Below, piece after piece: positions 1 through 9,810 of a DNA stretch of 64,000 nucleotides (the stretch's first letter is position 1; each line of letters begins with the position of its first letter). Made by a program: the position numbers and the translations under genes. The DNA comes from Candidatus Rhabdochlamydia oedothoracis (lineage in GTDB: Bacteria > Chlamydiota > Chlamydiia > Chlamydiales > Rhabdochlamydiaceae). The notes under the pieces were generated by a model. That model had not been told where the DNA came from and ran no database searches. It worked only from the letters and a program-made list of their open reading frames with translations. Location of the stretch: the NCBI RefSeq assembly GCF_019453995.1, contig NZ_CP075587.1, positions 186,001-250,000 of the forward strand. The letters run 5' to 3'.

Positions 1-27
1 CTTTTGCCAATTCCTATATTTGGCTTA

Positions 28-325
28 GAGCCTGTTTAAAATCTTTTCAAAAGTAGAGCAATAAAAGCAAGAACCACCATATTCAGTCTTGTATGTAACT
101 TTCTTTCGCAATTTTTCCATAGCCTGCGACATTTTTCTATCCACGCAAAAGAACGCTCTACAACCCATCTTTTTAGGAATAACTGTAAAAGTATGCAGTG
201 TATTTCTTTTGGCTATTTCTAATATACATCCTAATATCTCCTGCACACTCTTTGCAAATTTTTCTCCAGAATATCCTCCATCTGCTAAAACACTTTTTAC
301 ACCGAACAAATTGTTTTTATTTAGT
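28..325 (-). mobile_element. IS5-A remnant, right half, inverted
   Basis: This is the 3' half of the IS5-family (IS427-like) element that is complete at 13258-14123. It starts at the right terminal repeat GAGCCTGTTTAAAATC and is preceded by TTA at 25-27. It encodes the C-terminal DDE part of the transposase (motif ADGGYSGEKFAKSV) with a frameshift. It breaks off where the IS30 element begins. Confidence 0.85.
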
Positions 326-1464
326 AGTCTTTTCAAGTTTGAAGTGCACAGAAGAATTAAAAAAAGAATAGGCAGGCGATGAAAGAATCTCTATTGTGAT
401 TTTTAACAATCAAACACAAGGAGAGACCTTGCCTAAAGGCTACCATCACCTAACCTATGACCAAAGATGTCAGATTTATATTTTAAAAGCTAGAGGAGAT
501 ACATCTAGCTCAATAGCAAACATTCTAAAAGTTCATCATAGCACTATTAGTAGGGAACTTAAGAGAAATAAAGGGCAACGAGGATACCGTCATCAGCAAG
601 CTCAAGAAAAAGCATTTCTTAGAAAAAATTCTCAGCCCAATAAAAAAATGACTCCTCAAATAGTTACCCGTATTGAAGAAAAAATCAAGTTGCAATGGAG
701 CCCTATACAAATATCCGGATGGCTTAAAAGACATGGTAAAGAACATGTTAGTCATGAGACCATCTATAATCATATCTGGAAAGATAAACGACAGGGAGGA
801 CAGCTTTATAGAGAGCTCCGTCATCGAGGGAAAAAATATAACAAGCAGAGAAAGGGAGCTTCTGGAAGAGGGAACATGCCTGGTCGTATAGATATTAAGC
901 AACGGCCTTGTATTGTAGAAAAAAAGACTCGTTTAGGAGACTGGGAACTAGATACAGTCATAGGGGCAGGACATAAAGGCGTAATTGTATCAATGGTAGA
1001 AAGAACTTCCAAGCTAACTAAGCTCGCCAAAGTTTCTCATAAAACTGCAGAGGAAGTAAGTCAAGCGTTAATTGAACAACTTAAACCTATCAAAGATTTT
1101 GTACACACATTAACAGCAGACAACGGAAAAGAATTTGCCTATCACCAAATGGTTAGTTTCGAGCTAGAGACAGACTTCTACTTTGCAACGCCCTACCATT
1201 CTTGGGAAAGAGGCTTAAATGAGCATACAAACGGACTAGTTAGGCAATATTTTCCTAAAACACAAAGCTTTTTAGATACGACTTCCAAGGATATAGAAAG
1301 GGTGGAAACTTTACTAAATAACAGACCTAGAAAGGCTCTCAACTTCGAAACTCCACTAGAAGTGTTTACGAGATTATCTACAAACATGCTATGCTCGGGT
1401 GCACAATAGATGTTTTTTCAAGTATTTATATGTTCTTTTTTGTGCACTTCAAGGTTGAAAGGGC
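326..1464 (+). mobile_element. IS30-family insertion sequence, complete copy
   Basis: The element is bounded by imperfect inverted repeats. The left end reads AGTCTTTTCAAGTTTGAAG and the right end, reversed, reads GCCCTTTCAACCTTGAAG. It carries one intact transposase gene. A second, decayed copy lies at 50961-52101 on the other strand, and two inverted fragments lie at 5972-6182 and 6294-6737. The intact copy sits between two oppositely oriented IS5-A halves. Confidence 0.88.
396..1409 (+). CDS. IS30 family transposase
   Basis: A 337-residue DDE transposase of usual IS30 length. The N-terminus has a helix-turn-helix region (YHHLTYDQRCQIYILKARG, then STISRELKRN), typical of IS30 proteins. The catalytic part includes GDWELDTVIG (first Asp), TADNGKEFA (second Asp) and the RGLNEHTNGLVRQYFPK segment with the Glu. 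The start is a GTG at 396; no better ATG exists upstream in frame. This is the only uninterrupted IS30 transposase in the window, so it may be the active source of the broken copies. Confidence 0.93.
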   Translation: MIFNNQTQGETLPKGYHHLTYDQRCQIYILKARGDTSSSIANILKVHHSTISRELKRNKGQRGYRHQQAQEKAFLRKNSQPNKKMTPQIVTRIEEKIKLQWSPIQISGWLKRHGKEHVSHETIYNHIWKDKRQGGQLYRELRHRGKKYNKQRKGASGRGNMPGRIDIKQRPCIVEKKTRLGDWELDTVIGAGHKGVIVSMVERTSKLTKLAKVSHKTAEEVSQALIEQLKPIKDFVHTLTADNGKEFAYHQMVSFELETDFYFATPYHSWERGLNEHTNGLVRQYFPKTQSFLDTTSKDIERVETLLNNRPRKALNFETPLEVFTRLSTNMLCSGAQ

Positions 1465-1906
1465 CCATCTAATACTTGAGTCTACACGCAAAAAAACACG
1501 TCTACGAAGAGTTGATCTATATGATATTTTTTGTGGAATTTTGTACATTTTAAAAAGTGGTTGCCAGTAGCGTATGTTACCCATAGAATATCCTAAATGG
1601 GAATTATATTATTATTATTTCCCTCTTTGGAATAAAAAAGATGATAAAAATGCTAAGAGTATTCTTGAAATAGTTTTAAAAAAAATGGGTTGGCGAGGTC
1701 AGAAAAAGCAGTGGTCGGAAAGAGAAAACAAGCTTTGTAATTATTGATGCTCAAAGTGTTAAAAATACTGATGTAGAGCGTTCTTTTGCGTGGATAGAAA
1801 AATGTCGCAGGCTATGGAAAAATTGCGAAAGAAAACTACATACAAGCCTGAATATGGTGGTTCTTGCTTTTATTGCTCTACTTTTGAAAAGATTTTAAAC
1901 AGGCTC
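1465..1906 (+). mobile_element. IS5-A remnant, internally deleted
   Basis: Sequence matches IS5-A from inside orfA to the right end AAACAGGCTC, followed by TTA at 1907-1909. The first ~120 nt of the element are missing, an in-frame stop (tag) replaces a Trp codon near 1568, and the middle of orfB is deleted near 1772. Together with 28-325 it gives two IS5-A right ends facing outwards around the IS30, with TTA on both outer sides. Confidence 0.85.
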
Positions 1907-1907
1907 T

Positions 1908-2045
1908 TACAGTGCGCTGGGAAAGAAAGGCAATATATTGGAACGGACTATTAATGTTTGGACTACTGGGATATTGGATGAATTTCTTAAGTCGGCAAGT
2001 ATCTTTAAAACAGTAAATTTAATTCAAGATAGGTTCATCAAATAG
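1908..2045 (+). pseudogene. 3' end of an interrupted gene, unknown function
   Basis: Removing 28-1906 plus one TTA joins bases 2-27 to 1910 onwards in one open frame. The joined frame reads FCQFLYLAYSALGKKGN and continues to INVWTTGILDEFLKSA and a stop at 2043-2045. The tail is convergent with topA. I do not recognise the family; the 5' part lies left of the window. The restored frame supports the insertion boundaries. Confidence 0.5.
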
Positions 2046-2213
2046 TACGCAATCTTTTTAAAAACCCTTTGATCTCTTTGAAAGAAAAAAAGACAATTTT
2101 AGCTCTTTTACTCTCTGTGATTGTAATGTTCATTTGCCTGCAGTTTATTCAGGGAATTTTTTGTAGCTACATTTGGACTCATACTGGCATTTTTGTAGGC
2201 TATTGTTTAAAAA

Positions 2214-4757
2214 TCATTGCAAATGCGGAGTCAAAAGACCTGCTAGTTTGAGCATGTCAATTGGCTCTTTTGAGCCAAAGACTTTAGCTAATTTGGTATC
2301 TGGAATAATCAGGCGCTTATTTTTTTGGTCTTGGCAGTTATGTTTTTTGATATACTCCCACATTTTTTTTACCACTTCCGGGCGAGATAGCTTTTCTTCT
2401 TTAACAATGGCTTGCAGTTCAGAAGATAGGGTATATAAATGTGCATTTTTTATGGGCTTTTTATCTGTTTTTTTTATTTTAGAAGGGCTTTTTTTTCCTT
2501 TTTTTGGTTTTTTAGAAACATAGGGAGTTTTAGGATGATTCACATATTTTTCAGTGAGTTGATCAAGATTATTGATGATTATATCGCAATCTGGATAGTT
2601 AGAACAGGAAAAAAAGGGTTTACCAAAACGAGAACGGCGTTGCACCATTTTCCCATCACATCCTAAAGCAGGACATGTAGGGAGATCTTGTGCTGAAATT
2701 TCATCTTTTTTAGGGATATTCACAATTCCCTTACATTCTGGGTATCGTGAACAGCCTAGAAAAGTACCAAATCGACCATAGCGAATTTTCATGGCGCTAC
2801 CACATTTAGAACAGAGTTGATCCCAATTAAAGTTAGGGTCGTAATCTTCTTTATTGAAATTTAAGGCTTCTAAAGGGGTAGTAAAGTCGCAAGTAGGATA
2901 GCTAGAACAACCATAAAAGTATTTATTGCGTGCCCAGATTTTTTCTAATTTATGACCACAATTAGGACAATCAATATCTGTAGCTACTCGTGGAACAAAG
3001 GCTTCTTTTTCAGCAGCTACTACAAAAGGAATAAATCTTTTCCAAAAATCATGAAGTAATACTTTCCAGTTTTTATGATTATAGGCAATTTCCTCTAATT
3101 CATCTTCCATTGCAGAAGTAAAACCTACATCCATGATCATTTTAAAATTTTCTTCTAACATTTGTGCAATGACTCTTCCCAGCTCTGTTGGTTTAAGAGA
3201 ACCTTTTTCTTTAACCGTATAATCCCTACTTTGAATCTTATTCATGATGGTTGCATATGTGGAAGGGCGACCAATTCCTGATTTTTCTAATTCTTTAACA
3301 AGAGAGGCTTCTGTGAAGCGAGGAGGAGGACGGGTAAAAGCTTGCTGTGCATCCACATCAAGGAGAAGTAAGGGTTGACCTTCAACCAAAGAAGGGAGCA
3401 TTTTTTCATCTTCTTGCTGCTCTTCTTTTTCAGGAACATCTTTTTTTTCTTCATACACGACTAAAAATCCAGAAAATTTAAGAGTAGAGCCCGTAGCGCG
3501 CAGCAACATGTTTTGATTGGTTATGATGTCGCAGGAAACCGTATCATAGATGGCTGGATTCATTTGAGAAGCTAAAAACCGACGCCAAATCAGTAGGTAT
3601 AATTTATATTGATCAGTTGTCAGATAGCTTTTAATTTCCTCTGGGCTATATTGTAAGCTAGTAGGTCTTATAGCTTCGTGAGCGTCTTGGGCATTTTTTT
3701 TACTAGAGTACTGTTTGCCTTGAGAGGGGAGAAATTCTTTACCATATACTTTTGTAATATACTTGCGGGCTAAGTCAATTGCTTCTGGAGCAATACGAAC
3801 AGAATCGGTACGCATATAGGTAATTAACCCTTCAGCTCCTGTATTGCCAAGGTCAATTCCTTCATACAGGCCTTGCGAAATATTCATAGTGCGCGATGCG
3901 GAAAATCCAAAGTGTCGACTTGCTTCTTGTTGTAAAGTGGAGGTAATAAAAGGAGGTACTGAATTGCGTTTTTTTTCTTTTCTTTCAACAGATTGTACTT
4001 TATAGGAAGAATTTTGTAGCTGTGCTACAACTTTATGAGCCGCTTCTTCCTTATTAATAAGGATATAATCTTTACCGGGGACCGCTTCTTTTTCTACTTT
4101 TTTTCCATCGATTGCATAAAGGCAAGCATAAATCGGTGTACTATTTTTATCTGTTTGCAAAATGGATTGAATATTCCAATATTCAACAGGAAGAAAAACT
4201 TCAATTTCTTTTTCCCTATCAACGACTAGCTTTAATGCAACTGATTGAACACGACCTGCGGAAAGTCCTCCATCTCGCGCGCCTTGTACTCGGCGCATGA
4301 GAATAGGCGAAATCTTATATCCTACAATTCGATCGAGCAATCTACGCGCTTGTTGTGCATCTACCAGACCTTGGTCAATTTGACGGGGGTTCTTTAGTGC
4401 CTCTGATACCGCTTCTTTAGTAATCGCATTAAAAGTGACTCGTTTAAATTTAGTCCCTTTAGGGAGAATCGAAGCAATATGCCATGCAATTGCTTCTCCT
4501 TCTCTGTCAGGGTCTGGAGATAAGTAAACAATGCTTACCTGTTTTGCCGCTTTTTTTAAACGATCAATTACATCCTTTTTATCGGACATAATGGTGTATT
4601 GTGGCTCAAAGTCATTCTCGACATCAATTCCAAAACCTTTTTGTGGCAAATCGCGTATATGTCCTAATGAGGATTCGAATAGGTAATTTGATCCTAAGAG
4701 CTTTCTTAGTGTTTTAATTTTAGCCGGAGATTCTACAATAATTAATGCTTTTGTCAT
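2214..4757 (-). CDS. topA: DNA topoisomerase I with C-terminal SWIB domain
   Basis: Type IA topoisomerase that relaxes negative supercoils by transient cleavage of one strand through a 5'-phosphotyrosine. The 847 residues hold an N-terminal TOPRIM domain (ALIIVESPAK; acidic DPDREGE near residue 85), the active-site Tyr in YMRTDSVR near residue 312, and three C4 zinc ribbons at roughly 597-625, 647-675 and 692-722. A SWIB-like domain covers the last ~80 residues after a Lys-rich linker. Fusion of SWIB to TopA is a known chlamydial trait; SWIB is linked to chromatin in eukaryotes and its role here is unproven. The gene is intact although surrounded by IS debris. Confidence 0.97.
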   Translation of the reverse strand: MTKALIIVESPAKIKTLRKLLGSNYLFESSLGHIRDLPQKGFGIDVENDFEPQYTIMSDKKDVIDRLKKAAKQVSIVYLSPDPDREGEAIAWHIASILPKGTKFKRVTFNAITKEAVSEALKNPRQIDQGLVDAQQARRLLDRIVGYKISPILMRRVQGARDGGLSAGRVQSVALKLVVDREKEIEVFLPVEYWNIQSILQTDKNSTPIYACLYAIDGKKVEKEAVPGKDYILINKEEAAHKVVAQLQNSSYKVQSVERKEKKRNSVPPFITSTLQQEASRHFGFSASRTMNISQGLYEGIDLGNTGAEGLITYMRTDSVRIAPEAIDLARKYITKVYGKEFLPSQGKQYSSKKNAQDAHEAIRPTSLQYSPEEIKSYLTTDQYKLYLLIWRRFLASQMNPAIYDTVSCDIITNQNMLLRATGSTLKFSGFLVVYEEKKDVPEKEEQQEDEKMLPSLVEGQPLLLLDVDAQQAFTRPPPRFTEASLVKELEKSGIGRPSTYATIMNKIQSRDYTVKEKGSLKPTELGRVIAQMLEENFKMIMDVGFTSAMEDELEEIAYNHKNWKVLLHDFWKRFIPFVVAAEKEAFVPRVATDIDCPNCGHKLEKIWARNKYFYGCSSYPTCDFTTPLEALNFNKEDYDPNFNWDQLCSKCGSAMKIRYGRFGTFLGCSRYPECKGIVNIPKKDEISAQDLPTCPALGCDGKMVQRRSRFGKPFFSCSNYPDCDIIINNLDQLTEKYVNHPKTPYVSKKPKKGKKSPSKIKKTDKKPIKNAHLYTLSSELQAIVKEEKLSRPEVVKKMWEYIKKHNCQDQKNKRLIIPDTKLAKVFGSKEPIDMLKLAGLLTPHLQ

Positions 4758-4765
4758 TATAACCT

Positions 4766-4895
4766 ATGTATATCTATTTTAAACCAGCAGTACAACAAGA
4801 CTGTTTTAAAAGACAAGTCACAAAATGGATTAAAAGTGGGCAGCTTAAGTGCTATGCTTGTCAAAATCAAGATAAATTTCTCCTAAGATGTCTTA
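4766..4895 (+). pseudogene. possible short gene fragment cut by IS5-A
   Basis: An ATG at 4766 opens a frame beginning MYIYFKPAVQQDCFKRQ with a CYACQNQDK stretch. IS5-A enters after codon 43 (TTA target at 4893-4895), so the frame now ends inside the IS. It lies only 8 nt from the divergent topA start, leaving no room for a promoter. It may be chance or a fragment of a gene displaced earlier. Confidence 0.22.
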
Positions 4896-5317
4896 GAGCC
4901 TGTTTAAAATCTTTTCAGTAAGGTATAATGATAGTTTTCATAAAACCTTTGGAGGTAATTATGACCCGCTCTTATCCAAGCGATATTTCTCGTAAACAAT
5001 TTAGCAAAATCCATTTAATACTTGAGTCTACACGCAAAAAAACACGTCCACGAATAGTTGATCTATATGATATTTTTTGTGGAATTTTGTACATTTTAAA
5101 AAGTGGTTGCCAGTGGCGTATGTTACCCATAGAATATCCTAAATGGGAATTATGTTATTATTATTTCCCTCTTTGGAATAAAAAAGATGATAAAAATTCT
5201 AAGAGTACTCTTGAAATAGTTTTAAAAAAAATTGGTTGGCGAGGTCAGAAAAAGCAGTGGTCGGAAAGAGAAAACAAGCTTTGTAATTATTGATGCTCAA
5301 AGTGTTAAAAATACTGA
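4896..5317 (+). mobile_element. IS5-A remnant, left half with intact orfA
   Basis: The left terminal repeat GAGCCTGTTTAAAATC is preceded by TTA. The orfA frame (4961-5293) is complete: the ATG at 4961 has GGAGG at 4951-4955, and the product carries the HTH-like N-terminal segment MTRSYPSDISRKQFSKIH and a GCQWRMLP motif. orfB is lost because an ISAs1 fragment replaces it at 5318. Confidence 0.85.
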
Positions 5318-5971
5318 CTCTTGATACCATTACTGATCCTAGAGGAGCATCCTGCAATTTTATTCATCCTCTTATAACGATACTTTTGAGATTAAAGCTC
5401 TTCCAAAGTTAATGGATTTATTGGATCTCAAAAGTAGCATTATTACAGCGGATGCTCTTAATACACAAAAAGCAATTGCTAAGAAGACCATAAATATGGG
5501 CGCAGACTACGTGCTTCCAGTAAAAAGAAATCATCCAAATCTTTTTGAAGAGATAAAAGCTTTATTTGAGAATGCTGAAACAAAAAACTATAGCGATTTT
5601 GACAGTGATGCTTATGAGACAATGGAAAAATCCCATGGAAGAATTGAATTAAGAAAATATTATTCTCTAGATGCTACAAAACTTCCCAGCGCAAAGGAGT
5701 GGGAAGGGTTGCTGTCTGTTGGAATGGTGATACGTACCCGAACAGAGAGAGAAGGGAAAAACAAGCAGAGAAATGGAATACTATGTTTCAAGTTGTAAAA
5801 TAGATGCTCATCTTCTAGCAAAAGTCGTTCGCGGTCAATGGGGAATAGAAAATTCATTACATTGGGTCTTGGATGTTAGCTTCCGAGAAGATAAACTTCG
5901 TTACCGAGATAGAATTGGAGTCCAAAATTTGGCAAGCATTAGAAAGCTTGTTCTAGGAGCATTAACCAAAG
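5318..5971 (+). pseudogene. ISAs1 family transposase, 5'-truncated and frameshifted
   Basis: Middle and C-terminal parts of an ISAs1 (H-repeat type) transposase. ITADALNTQKAIAKK and GADYVLPVKRNHP carry the second Asp region; the next frame holds RGQWGIENSLHWVLDVSF with the catalytic Glu. A frameshift lies near 5775. The C-terminus continues after the inserted IS30 fragment, at 6183-6242, where NDPVYRKKGLKLLF and a stop are readable, followed by the element end near 6242. Confidence 0.8.
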
Positions 5972-6182
5972 GCCCTTTCAACCTCGAAGTGCACAAAAAA
6001 GAACATATAAATACTTGAAAAAACATCTATTGTGCACCCGAGCATAGCATGTTTGTAGATAATCTCCTAAACACTTCTAGTGGAGTTTCGAAGTTGAGAG
6101 CTTTTCTTAGGTCTGTTATTTAGTATAAATTTCCACCCTTTCCATATCCTTGGAAGTCGTATCTAAAAAGCTTTGTGTTTAA
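5972..6182 (-). mobile_element. IS30 remnant inside the ISAs1 fragment
   Basis: Right-end terminal repeat and last ~45 codons of the IS30 transposase in reverse orientation, with several indels. It splits the last ISAs1 codons (5971 and 6183). A second IS30 fragment of opposite orientation follows at 6294-6737. Confidence 0.75.
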
Positions 6183-6293
6183 ATGATCCTGTATATCGAA
6201 AGAAGGGTTTAAAATTACTCTTTTAATGTCCTATGCCCTGCAAACCCATCAGCAGTTAAAAGAGCATTTATATAATTTTTTAAATGCCTTATG

Positions 6294-6737
6294 CTCGCCA
6301 AAGTTTCTCATAAAACTGCAGAGGAAGTAAGTCAAACGTTAATTGAACAACTTAAACCTATCAAAGATTTTGTACACACATTAACAGCAGACAACGGAAA
6401 AGAATTTGCCTATCACCAAATGGTTAGTTTCGAGCTAGAGACAGACTTCTACTTTGCAATGCCCTAACATTCTTGGGAAAGAGGCTTAAATGAGCATACA
6501 AACGGACTAGTTAGGCAATATTTTCCTAAAACACAAAGTTTTTTAGATACTACTTCCAAGGATATGGAAAGTGTGGAAACTTATACTAAATAACAGACCT
6601 AAGAAAAGCTCTCAACTTCGAAACTCCACTAGAAGTGTTTAGGAGATTATCTACAAACATGCTATGCTCGGGTGCACAATAGATGTTTTTTCAAGTATTT
6701 ATATGTTCTTTTTTGTGCACTTTGAGGTTGAAAGAGC
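6294..6737 (+). mobile_element. IS30 remnant, C-terminal part
   Basis: Matches the intact IS30 from the codons for LAKVSHKTAEEVSQ to the right end, with point changes, an in-frame stop near 6467 and a 1-nt insertion near 6583. The end reads GTGCACTTTGAGGTTGAAAG. It is dead. Confidence 0.78.
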
Positions 6738-6788
6738 CAACTTCTACAATTCCTAAACAAGCATTTTTATAATGAGGAAATAATTACA

Positions 6789-6971
6789 ATGTCGCCTATT
6801 TGTCCTTTCATACCGACATCAAATCTAACAGTAAAAAGGCCTAAAATTACACTGAAGTTAGCTTCAAAAGATGTAGAAAAGGTGGTCTTTCAGGATATGA
6901 AAAAGAGTTTTCAATCTGGTTGCGTTAATAAGCTTGTGTTTATATTTAGAGTGTCATCCAAAGTTCGTATA
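6789..6971 (+). pseudogene. 5' part of a tyrosine-motif gene cut by IS630
   Basis: The ATG at 6789 follows GAGGA by 11 nt. The frame reads MSPICPFIPTSNLTVK and then LASKDVEKVVFQDMKK up to the codon ATA at 6969. Removing both IS630 copies (6972-8876) and one TA duplication joins 6971 to 8879 in frame and reads SSKVRIYENLKNVFQEAM. The segment LASKDVEKVVFQDM resembles LSSKNVKNAFFEFM in the next fragment, so the protein appears to contain a repeated unit. Confidence 0.6.
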
Positions 6972-7768
6972 TAGTGGTTCCGATTCATCGGATAAACCCT
7001 ATCACTGTTCAGGAATACCTCAGAGAATATGATTCCGAAAATAAAACTGGAAGTAGCCCTCGAGGCGGTAGCAAATCAAAACTTTCACAAGACCAAACAG
7101 AGTCTCTACTAAAACACCTACAGGAAAAGACCTATCTTAAAGTCAAAGGGATCATAGCTTATGTGCATGAGCAATAGGGGATAAAATATTCCCGAAGTGG
7201 CATGACAGATTGGCTCATACAGCACGGATTTGCTTATAAACGTCCTAAAAAGATTCCTGGGAAATTAGATCCTGAAAAACAACGAATTTTCATAGAACAA
7301 TATAGGGCTTTAAAGGAGACCTTAAACCCTGATGAAGAGATCTATTTCATAGATGCTGTGCATGTGGATGGATCAAAAAAGGCGTTCAAAAGACTTTGTA
7401 GACATCCGGGAAACAATTGCGATTGCATTTTGCTGCAGCTCTTTGCCTGACAGGAATGAAGATTTTTACAGAGGAATATAAAACAGTTGATGCCGATGCA
7501 ATGCTCGATTTTTTCAAGAAGCTAGAAAAACAGACAGAGGCTCGAATTATTCATGTAATTTTGGATAATGCGAGATCAAACAAAAATAAGAAACTAGAAG
7601 AGTTTCTGATGTCTTCTAGGATTAAAGTGCACTATCTCCCTCCTTATTCACCGAATTTGAATCCTATTGAACGCTAAATAACAGATATTTTGAAATGTAG
7701 GATTAACGACAAGTTTCAAGTCGTTGACTTGAACCCCATTAAGCTAGCCGTTTGAATCGGCACTAGTA
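6972..7768 (+). mobile_element. IS630 family copy, internally deleted and decayed
   Basis: Begins with TAGTGGTTCCGATTC, jumps after ~15 nt to the interior of the transposase, then carries a stop (tag near 7177), two frameshifting deletions and a large 3' deletion before the right end TTTGAATCGGCACTAGTA. It lies directly beside the complete copy at 7771, separated only by a TA. Confidence 0.85.
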
Positions 7769-7770
7769 TA

Positions 7771-8876
7771 TAGTGGTTCCGATTCAATCGTATAGAAAAA
7801 TATTTTGTTTTGTGTTAAGCTATTGAGTATGAAAAAACTGATCCCTAGCCAGAGAGCTGACTTAGAACACAAGTTAAAGCATCCAAAAGACTATTCTGAA
7901 CGGAATAGGCTTTGTGTAATTTTGGGCTATGATGAGGGTATCTCAACAAAAAATCTTGCTAAAACACTCCGGATAAGCCCTATCACTGTTCAGAAATACC
8001 TCAGAGAATATGATTCCGAAAATAAAACTGGAAGTAGCCCTCGAGGCGGTAGCAAATCAAAACTTTCACAAGACCAAAAAGAGTCTCTACTAAAACACCT
8101 ACAGGAAAAGACCTATCTTAAAGTCAAAGGGATCATAGCTTATGTGCATGAGCAATATGGGATAAAATATTCCCGAAGTGGCATGACAGATTGGCTCATA
8201 CAGCACGGATTTGTTTATAAACGTCCTAAAAAGATTCCTGGGAAATTAGATCCTGAAAAACAACGAATTTTCATAGAACAATATAGGGCTTTAAAGGAGA
8301 CCTTAAACCCTGATGAAGAGATCTATTTCATAGATGCTGTGCATCCTGAACATCAGTCCCAAGCCGTATGTGGATGGATCAAAAAAGGCGTTCAAAAGAC
8401 TTTGCAGACATCCGGGAAACAATTGCGATTGCATTTTGCTGGAGCTCTTTGCCTGACAGGAATGAAGATTTTTACAGAGGAATATAAGACAGTTGATGCC
8501 GATGCAATGCTCGATTTTTTCAAGAAGCTAGAAAAACAGACAGAGGCTCGAATTATTCATGTAATTTTGGATAATGCAAGATCAAACAAAAATAAGAAAC
8601 TAGAAGAGTTTCTGATGTCTTCTAGGATTAAAGTGCACTATCTCCCTCCTTATTCGCCGAATTTGAATCCTATTGAACGCTTGTGGAAGATCTTAAAGGA
8701 AAAGAAGGTATACAATCGATATTACGAAACGTCGGTGACTTTTTTTCAGGCAATTAGAGGATTCTTCTTAGAAGAGATACCGAAAATAACAGATATTTTG
8801 AAATGTAGGATAAACGACAAGTTTCAAGTCGTTGACTTAAATCCCATTAAGCTAGCCGTTTGAATCGGCACTAGTA
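7771..8876 (+). mobile_element. IS630 family element, complete, TA target
   Basis: About 1.1 kb, from TAGTGGTTCCGATTCAA to TTGAATCGGCACTAGTA, with TA on both sides as expected for IS630/Tc1-mariner elements. The restored reading frame across the site supports these boundaries. Its ends are the parents of the 103-bp non-autonomous copies at 21259, 23940 and 52143. Confidence 0.9.
7829..8863 (+). CDS. IS630 family transposase
   Basis: 344 residues, intact. The N-terminal helix-turn-helix (residues ~10-60, with GISTKNLAKTLRISPITVQK) binds the ends. The DDE domain shows YFIDAVHPEHQ (first Asp), VILDNARSNK (second Asp) and YLPPYSPNLNPIERLWK (Glu), classic for IS630/Tc1-mariner. The ATG at 7829 is preferred to the upstream in-frame ATG because the shorter N-terminus suits the family. 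It probably can act on the small derivatives that keep its ends. Confidence 0.93.
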   Translation: MKKLIPSQRADLEHKLKHPKDYSERNRLCVILGYDEGISTKNLAKTLRISPITVQKYLREYDSENKTGSSPRGGSKSKLSQDQKESLLKHLQEKTYLKVKGIIAYVHEQYGIKYSRSGMTDWLIQHGFVYKRPKKIPGKLDPEKQRIFIEQYRALKETLNPDEEIYFIDAVHPEHQSQAVCGWIKKGVQKTLQTSGKQLRLHFAGALCLTGMKIFTEEYKTVDADAMLDFFKKLEKQTEARIIHVILDNARSNKNKKLEEFLMSSRIKVHYLPPYSPNLNPIERLWKILKEKKVYNRYYETSVTFFQAIRGFFLEEIPKITDILKCRINDKFQVVDLNPIKLAV

Positions 8877-8878
8877 TA

Positions 8879-9468
8879 TATGAAAACTTAAAAAATGTTT
8901 TTCAAGAGGCTATGGGAGAACAATTTTCTATTTCCCAGGCTAAAAATCATGAGAAATCAGATATAGTAGAAAATTACTTACAACATTCACTAAATTTATC
9001 CTCAAAAAATGTAAAAAATGCATTTTTTGAATTTATGACAAGATATCGAAGTGAAATTAGGGATACTTTTGTTACATTTACATTTACCCTCTTATCTGTA
9101 GATCCTATATATGCAGAATTAAAAGGCGATTCTCGAAAAGAGAGTAAAGAATTCGAAAAAAATAATCCTCCTCCTATTCCTTGGGCAACACATCCTTCTG
9201 GGAGGGCTATTTCTAATCCTCTTTATAAGCTGGCTTCTCAACGAGTAACTAAAGAAAAAAGTCTACTGAAAAAAATCATGGGATTTTTCCATAAATGCTT
9301 TGCAAGAAAATCTTGTCCGATCCCTCAAGCCCGCTATACTCTACATGCTTTTGATAGTGGTTTTGAATGCGATGCAGAAAGTGAAAATTTTACAAGACCT
9401 TTAAATGTTTCTCGCAATAAGGATCCTATTTATACAGAAATAAAAAATAGCAAAAAAAGAAATCCTCA
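8879..9468 (+). pseudogene. middle part of a tyrosine-motif, effector-like protein
   Basis: The frame continues from 6971 once the IS630 copies are removed. An internal ATG at 8912 could restart translation but has no clear ribosome site. The product is hydrophilic and has no recognisable enzyme domain. It contains RIYENLKN (at the joint), DPIYAELKG, NPLYKLAS and DPIYTEIKN, plus DSGFECD. These resemble EPIYA-type and Tarp-type tyrosine phosphorylation sites of secreted effectors, an inference from motif shape only. The frame runs into IS5-A at 9469; the downstream part fits one base out of frame, which a change in the A7 run at 9452-9458 would explain. Confidence 0.55.
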
Positions 9469-9810
9469 GAGCCTGTTTAAAATCTTTTCAAAAGTAGAGC
9501 AATAAAAGCGAGAACCACCATACTCAGGCTTGTATGTAGTTTTCTTTCGCAATTTTTCCATAGCCTGCGACATTTTTCTATCCACGCAAAAGAACGCTCT
9601 ACAACCCATCTTTTGGGAATAACTGTAAAAGTATGAAGTGCATTTCTTTTGGCTATTTCTAATATACATCCTAATATTTCCTGCACACTCTTTGCAAATC
9701 TTTCTCCAGAATATCCTCCATCTGCTAAAACACTTTTTACAACGAACAAATGGTTTTTATGTAGTGAAAATGCTTCTATATGCCTTACTGAAAAGATTTT
9801 AAACAGGCTC
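9469..9810 (-). mobile_element. IS5-A deletion derivative, 342 bp
   Basis: Both terminal repeats are present and flanked by TCA (9466-9468 and 9811-9813). Most of orfA and the first part of orfB are deleted. It interrupts the tyrosine-motif gene. The perfect 3-bp duplication shows that it arrived as one transposition event or was trimmed after insertion. Confidence 0.88.

Noticed and set aside
2069-2251. 60-codon hydrophobic frame overlapping the topA 3' end
   Set aside because: TTG start, no ribosome site, and 38 nt antisense to topA; the hydrophobicity comes from T-rich sequence.
6974-7677. Three short frames that look like separate small genes
   Set aside because: All are pieces of one decayed IS630 transposase aligned with 7829-8863.
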